Shown piece after piece: positions 8,013 through 11,482 of a stretch of DNA of 11,482 nucleotides. The notes beneath the pieces were generated by a model. The model did no database searches. It was given only the letters and a program-made list of their open reading frames with translations, and had not been told where the DNA came from. The position numbers and the translations under genes are program-made. This stretch comes from Ichthyophonus hoferi. Its lineage: Eukaryota > Opisthokonta > Ichthyosporea > Ichthyophonida > Ichthyophonidae. Every line of letters begins with the position of its first letter. Positions within the stretch are counted from its first letter, which is position 1. Location of the stretch: positions 66,136-77,617 of the forward strand of contig NAOQ01000346.1 of NCBI GenBank assembly GCA_002751075.1, written 5' to 3'.

Positions 8013-11000
8013 GTAATATAGAATACTGTATGAATAAAGTGCTATATGTTTGTGGTTGTATTTTAGGAGACTAGGGTTATATTGTATCATAATAGGAGTT
8101 TGGAAAATGTGTGTATAGGATGTTAAAGTAATGTATAATATAGTAAGAGGGGATGGTAAAGTAATGTATAATATAGTAAGATAGGATGGTAAAATGGTGT
8201 ATAGTGTAGTCGGAGAGGATGGTAGTATATTGCCTAAGCTGTATATATATATTGTGTAGGTGAGTGAACTATATCCTTATTGGTATGTTACTACTATATT
8301 TACTGTGCTTCTATTTAATGTTTTTTAGTTTATATACATTATATATATAGCTATTATATTATATTGTATTGTATTATTCTCTTATTATCATTTCAATTAT
8401 TCTATTTCTTATTATACATTAAAGTATTAAGACCTTTTACATATAAACTGTAAACATTAGCCACAAATAAAAACCAACTTATAGATAAACACACCAGATA
8501 AACCTATGTTCCTATATTCATTGCTAAATTTGCTTTTCTAGGCCAAAGAAGTCAAAAAAGTAGTAAAATGTAGTTTACTGACTCTACCATAATAGCTCTT
8601 TAAAGCCTGTTATAATCTGTTGCATATATTACATTCCCTTTGGAATATTGTGTGTGTATGTACATGTCCATTTAAAGATGTTTGTATGGGATGTTACAGT
8701 TAAGGAACTATTATTTTTCAAGAGAATAAATTATGTAAACCATAGTATATTATATATATTGTATTACACGGTAATACATTAGTTTTTTTATATAGAGCTT
8801 TTAACATCAAACCAAGAACCAATAATCTATCCCTCTCCCTCTTGATTTCCCTTCTCATTATCTCTTGAACCATAGGTCCTGCCCCCACCCAAGGATATAC
8901 GCCCTCTGGTCAGGCTAACACACCCATGTATGGTAACAATCCACCTCATCCGTCCATGGGAAATCCTACTGGTCGCCCATATAATTCACCAATGGGACCT
9001 CAGTCTGGATCTCCCCAGCAATCATTTCAGCAACCAATGAGCCCTTCTGGGCCTAATCAACCTCAACCGAATTCGAATATGCAGCAAGGTAGAGGAGAGA
9101 GGGGTGTGTGTATATAGAAGGAGTGTGGGAGAGAGGGAGGGAAAGAGTAAAATGAGTTGATCGAGCCGTGTGTGGGCATGCATGAAAGGAGATGTTTTTC
9201 ATTGGGTTTTAGGTGATAGGTGTTGTGTGCAGAGGCAGAGAGGGAAAGGGGGTTTGTAGTTGGTCCTCCTGGGCGTAGGAGTATGAATGGGATGATTATG
9301 GTGGCTTATTATTGGGTCAAGTGGCTCTGGTTTGTTTAATGTATGCCTGTCTTTGGGTTAGGGGGTTATTTGATTTAATTTATGTTTGCTATTGGGCTAC
9401 TGTATGCATGTTTATATAAGGTAGACAGAGAGGTATAAGAATCCTATATCCAAGCAGTGTTACGGCCAATGAATAAAGAGGGAATTATATTGAGCGATGG
9501 GATTGATCTAGACTATTTTTTATTTCTTTCATATAAGTATATATACCCATGCTCGCTTTGTATCTCCCTCTACATTCGATAGACATGGTTGATAGTGTAC
9601 ACAGGGCCTATGACTAGACATGGACAGTGACGTTATAGTCATATGTTTTTATGTTTATCTATACTCTCTATAGTCATGTATAATATTAATGTATGCTACC
9701 TACTATACACTATATTCCACCTACTATACACTATATCCTACCTACTATATACTATATTCTATCTACTATTCACTATATCCTACCTACTATACATTATATC
9801 CTACCTACTATACACTATATACTACCTACTGTACACTATGTACTACCTACTATACATTATATACTATCTACTATACACTATATACTACCTACTATCCACT
9901 ATATCCTACCTATTATACATTATATTCCACCTACTATCCACTATATCCTACCTACTATACATTATATCCTACCTACTATACACTATATACTACCTACTAT
10001 ACACTATGTACTACCTACTATACACTATGTACTACCTACTATACACTATATCCTACCTACCTAACTCTTAATCTGAATTTTAGGTCCTCAGTCTAGGCCT
10101 TATCAGCCAGGAATGCCCGGAATGCAGCCAGGAATGCCTGGATCCCAACCAGGAATACCTGGAATGCAGTCTGGAATGCCTAGGCCACAATCTGGAATGC
10201 AACTTGGAATGCCTGGATCCCAACCTGGAATGCAATCTGGAACGCCCAATTCACAATCTGGAATGCAGCCTGGAACACCTAATTCACAATCTGGAATGCA
10301 ATATGGAATGCAATCTGGACCACATAGTTCACAATCTGGAATACAGCCTGGAATGCAACCTGGAATGCAACCTGGAATGCAACCTGGAATGCAGTCTGGT
10401 ATGGCCTACCCTCCGGGCAGCAACTTGTCCCAACCTAGCCGCCCCCATACCCCTCCCTCTATGGCTCAGCCCCACTCCTTCTCTCACCATAGGAAGTATC
10501 AACATCCTGTTGATGCTGCTGCTGCCTCGGTAGGTGGGCTGTGGTTGGTTAGGGCCCTGTTTGTGTATGTGTGTTGTTATAGTTTCTCTCTCTTTCTTTC
10601 TCTGTGTATGTATATATATATATATGTATATATGTATGTATATATGAGTATATGTATGTATGTATATATATGTATCGATATTCGTATACTGCCTTCTCTC
10701 CTTCTCCCTCTCTCTCTCTTGTTTGAAACCATTCTTCCCATTGACCATTGCCCACCTTATATCTCTTTGTCTTTCTCTGTTCCTCCCCTATATATATACT
10801 ATTCTGTTATACTGCTATAATACATACTGTAAGGAAGGAGAGAAGAGAGTGTAATAGGATATATACAGCGAGGAAGGGTCAAAGGTTAGGTATAGTTGTT
10901 AGCACGATAAAGAAAGAAAGATAATAATCTGAAAGGAGTTTAATGACTACGCAATTATGATAATTTATAGTACAGGGATAGCACGAATCACTAATAATAT

Positions 11001-11042
11001 CCCAAACAGTCTCCCGGACAATACCCCATGTCGGGTCCAATG
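7955..11042 (+). CDS. Pro/Gln/Gly/Met-rich low-complexity protein, N-terminal part, runs off the window
   Basis: Exons 7955-8012, 8876-9088, 10084-10529 and 11010-11042 join in phases 1, 1 and 0 to give 250 residues with no stop. The start MYSSGQSTANSS uses ATG 7955, with A at -3 and an in-frame TAG nine bases upstream. An acceptor-like cag just before it leaves open that this is an internal exon. Residues 21-90 are Pro/Ser/Gln/Asn-rich (TPSGQANTPMYGNN, SFQQPMSPSG). Residues 92 to about 195 are GMP and GMQ repeats, and the end is a Ser/Pro/His segment with HHRKYQHPVDAAAAS. The chain is predicted to be disordered, with no membrane segment. Such stretches occur in coactivators, chromatin-remodelling subunits, RNA-binding proteins and COPII coat proteins, so composition alone cannot choose. 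Any folded domain must lie beyond the right edge. Confidence 0.8.
8013..8875 (+). other. Intron 1 of the repeat-rich gene
   Basis: This 863-base AT-rich GT-AG intron starts gtaata and ends in a CT-rich tract, with AG at 8874-8875. It contains the 33-bp tandem repeat at 8118-8231. I saw no further exon. Confidence 0.65.
8118..8231 (+). repeat. 33-bp tandem repeat, about 3.4 copies
   Basis: Units start at 8118, 8151, 8184 and 8217 (partial), each beginning ggatg(g/t)taaa. The first two differ at only a few bases and the third is more diverged. The array lies in intron 1 and has no visible splice or coding role. Confidence 0.85.
8876..9088 (+). CDS. Second coding exon: Pro/Ser/Gln/Asn-rich segment
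   Basis: The exon runs from a CT-rich acceptor to donor CAAG|GTAGAG. It is 213 bases and phase 1 at both ends. It reads GPAPTQGYTPSGQANTP through MQQ, with many Pro-Met, Pro-Ser and Gln-Gln pairs. It begins with the same five bases, GTCCT, as the next exon. Confidence 0.85.
9089..10083 (+). other. Intron 2 of the repeat-rich gene
   Basis: This 995-base intron starts gtagag and ends tgaattttag. The first 270 bases are unusually G-rich on the plus strand (GAGAGG and TGTGGG runs). The last 390 bases are mostly the 21-bp minisatellite, which ends about 22 bases before the acceptor AG. Confidence 0.75.
9697..10061 (+). repeat. 21-bp minisatellite, about 17.4 copies
   Basis: The units begin tacctactatacactata and end in a variable tcc, tac, gtac or ttc, with start points every 21 bases from 9697 and a partial last unit at 10054. 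The unit is a multiple of three and carries no stop in any plus frame, so three long spurious frames overlap here (LLYTISY, IHYILPT and TYYTLYP heptads). A stop follows in the gene's reading frame at 10062-10064, before the exon, so the array is intronic. Variant units recur at a spacing of eight units. Confidence 0.93.
10084..10529 (+). CDS. Third coding exon: GMQ/GMP tandem repeats and Ser/Pro/His tail
   Basis: The acceptor is tgaattttag. The exon starts PQSRPYQPGMPGMQPGMPG, runs through about 25 GMQ, GMP or GTP tetrapeptide-like units (SGMQPGTPNSQ and similar), and includes four successive 12-base units of Gln-Pro-Gly-Met at about 10346-10400. It then turns to SQPSRPHTPPSMAQPHSF and HHRKYQHPVDAAAAS. 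The donor is TCG|GTAGGT, so the exit is in phase 0. A CT-rich run followed by ag at about 10477-10493 looks like an internal acceptor, so a shorter alternative exon is possible. Confidence 0.88.
10530..11009 (+). other. Intron 3 with CT, TATG and purine tracts
   Basis: This 480-base GT-AG intron opens gtaggt. It contains a CT-rich block, a TATA/TATG-rich block at about 10608-10672, a second CT block at 10694-10720 and a purine-rich run near 10832-10848. A ctaat branch-point-like string lies about 15 bases before the AG at 11008-11009. Confidence 0.7.
11010..11042 (+). CDS. Fourth coding exon: 33-base microexon
   Basis: The exon has eleven codons, SPGQYPMSGPM, in phase 0 at both ends, between aaacag and a textbook donor ATG|GTAAGT. 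Its composition matches the preceding exons, it keeps the frame, and both splice sites are sound. Because it is a multiple of three, it could be skipped without changing the frame. Confidence 0.75.
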
Positions 11043-11482
11043 GTAAGTATTTTACACTACTACTACATTCCTGTTGCATTCCTTTCCCTTTGACTATATA
11101 TACCTTACCTATATATATATATAGTATCCTATTGGACTAATATAATTTTTAATAATTAAGGGAACTGACTGGTTAAGTGTATTGGTTCATTCAGGACTAT
11201 TTCATTGGTGGAATAAAAATATATTGGCACACTGGGAAAGATGTATATGCTTATTATAGTTTGTATGAACTATAGGGATTACTGATTGCTTAAAAGCCAT
11301 CCGAGACGCTGTCCTCTATTGGCGGGTTCTCTTCCGTTTCAATCTACTACTGGTCACTCGTTGTTATGTATCTACTTATATTCAGTTATATTTATACACA
11401 TACTATCCTACCCTTCCCTTGCTCTTCTTCTTCTTCCTATCCTACCTTCTCCCTCTCCCTCTCCCTCTCCCTCTCCCTCTCC
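11043..11482 (+). other. Intron 4, incomplete, ending in a CT repeat at the edge
   Basis: This stretch follows a gtaagt donor and shows no convincing exon. A less AT-rich patch at about 11298-11340 lacks a matching acceptor and donor pair. The final 80 bases are strongly CT-rich, as expected shortly before an acceptor, so the next exon probably starts soon after the right edge. Confidence 0.55.
11448..11482 (+). repeat. (CCCTCT)n repeat at the right edge
   Basis: More than five CCCTCT hexamers run into the end of the window, so the true length is unknown. It is probably part of an extended polypyrimidine tract, similar to the one before TMED exon 3. Confidence 0.9.

Noticed and set aside
9643-10096. 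Three overlapping plus-strand frames of 123-142 codons
   Set aside because: They are produced by the 21-bp tandem array, which contains no stop in any frame. The heptad peptides are repeat translations, and the array lies between a good donor and a good acceptor.
10329-10755. Minus-strand frames of 68 and 139 codons
   Set aside because: They are antisense to the GMQ repeat exon and the following simple-repeat intron. Their His/Leu/Ser and Tyr/Ile/His repeats come from low-complexity DNA, and the plus-strand reading is supported by splice phases.
11290-11340. A GC-richer patch that resembles an exon in intron 4
   Set aside because: I found no acceptor and donor pair that would join it in phase. 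The candidate donor gttctc is poor.
1-11482. tRNA, rRNA, CRISPR array, bacterial operon or virus-derived element
   Set aside because: I saw no tRNA-like cloverleaf boxes, no regularly spaced direct repeats with unique spacers, no long uninterrupted genes and no reverse transcriptase, integrase or capsid motifs.

Overview
The window is nuclear DNA from a eukaryote, most likely an early-branching animal such as a sponge or another compact-genome invertebrate. The lineage is an inference with low confidence. The support is short GT-AG introns of about 0.1-1 kb with pyrimidine-rich acceptors, small exons, AT-rich non-coding DNA with many (TA)n tracts, a metazoan-type p24/TMED gene, and no bacterial gene structure. 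No long open frame exists, so the genes have to be read by joining exons.

Three protein genes are visible. (1) A plus-strand gene at the left has two coding exons, 530-667 and 1076-1138. It ends in a stop codon and codes for a short protein that I do not recognise. (2) The best-supported gene lies on the minus strand at 5500-2987. Its six exons join in phase into a 214-residue p24-alpha family cargo receptor (TMED4/TMED9 type). The protein has a signal peptide, a GOLD domain with its cysteine pair, a coiled coil, one membrane segment and a cytosolic tail with FF and a terminal KKLV. A polyadenylation signal follows. (3) A plus-strand gene begins at about 7955 and runs off the right edge. Four exons (7955-8012, 8876-9088, 10084-10529, 11010-11042) code for the first 250 residues of a low-complexity Pro/Gln/Gly/Met/Ser-rich protein with GMQ/GMP tandem repeats. 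Its family is not identified.

Layout: 1-529 is upstream or intronic sequence. Genes 1 and 2 converge across about 1.7 kb. Genes 2 and 3 diverge across about 2.45 kb of very AT-rich DNA, which carries about 17 CCAAT/ATTGG pentamers. The introns of gene 3 hold a 33-bp tandem repeat and a 21-bp minisatellite of about 17 copies that is stop-free in all three plus-strand frames. A CCCTCT repeat fills the right edge, inside the last visible intron.

The three genes show no obvious shared pathway. I saw no tRNA, rRNA, CRISPR array, recognisable transposon or virus-derived element. I also found no clear novel system. The most interesting items are the donor-like sequences at two acceptors of the TMED gene, the coding-like 21-bp array, and the CCAAT cluster.
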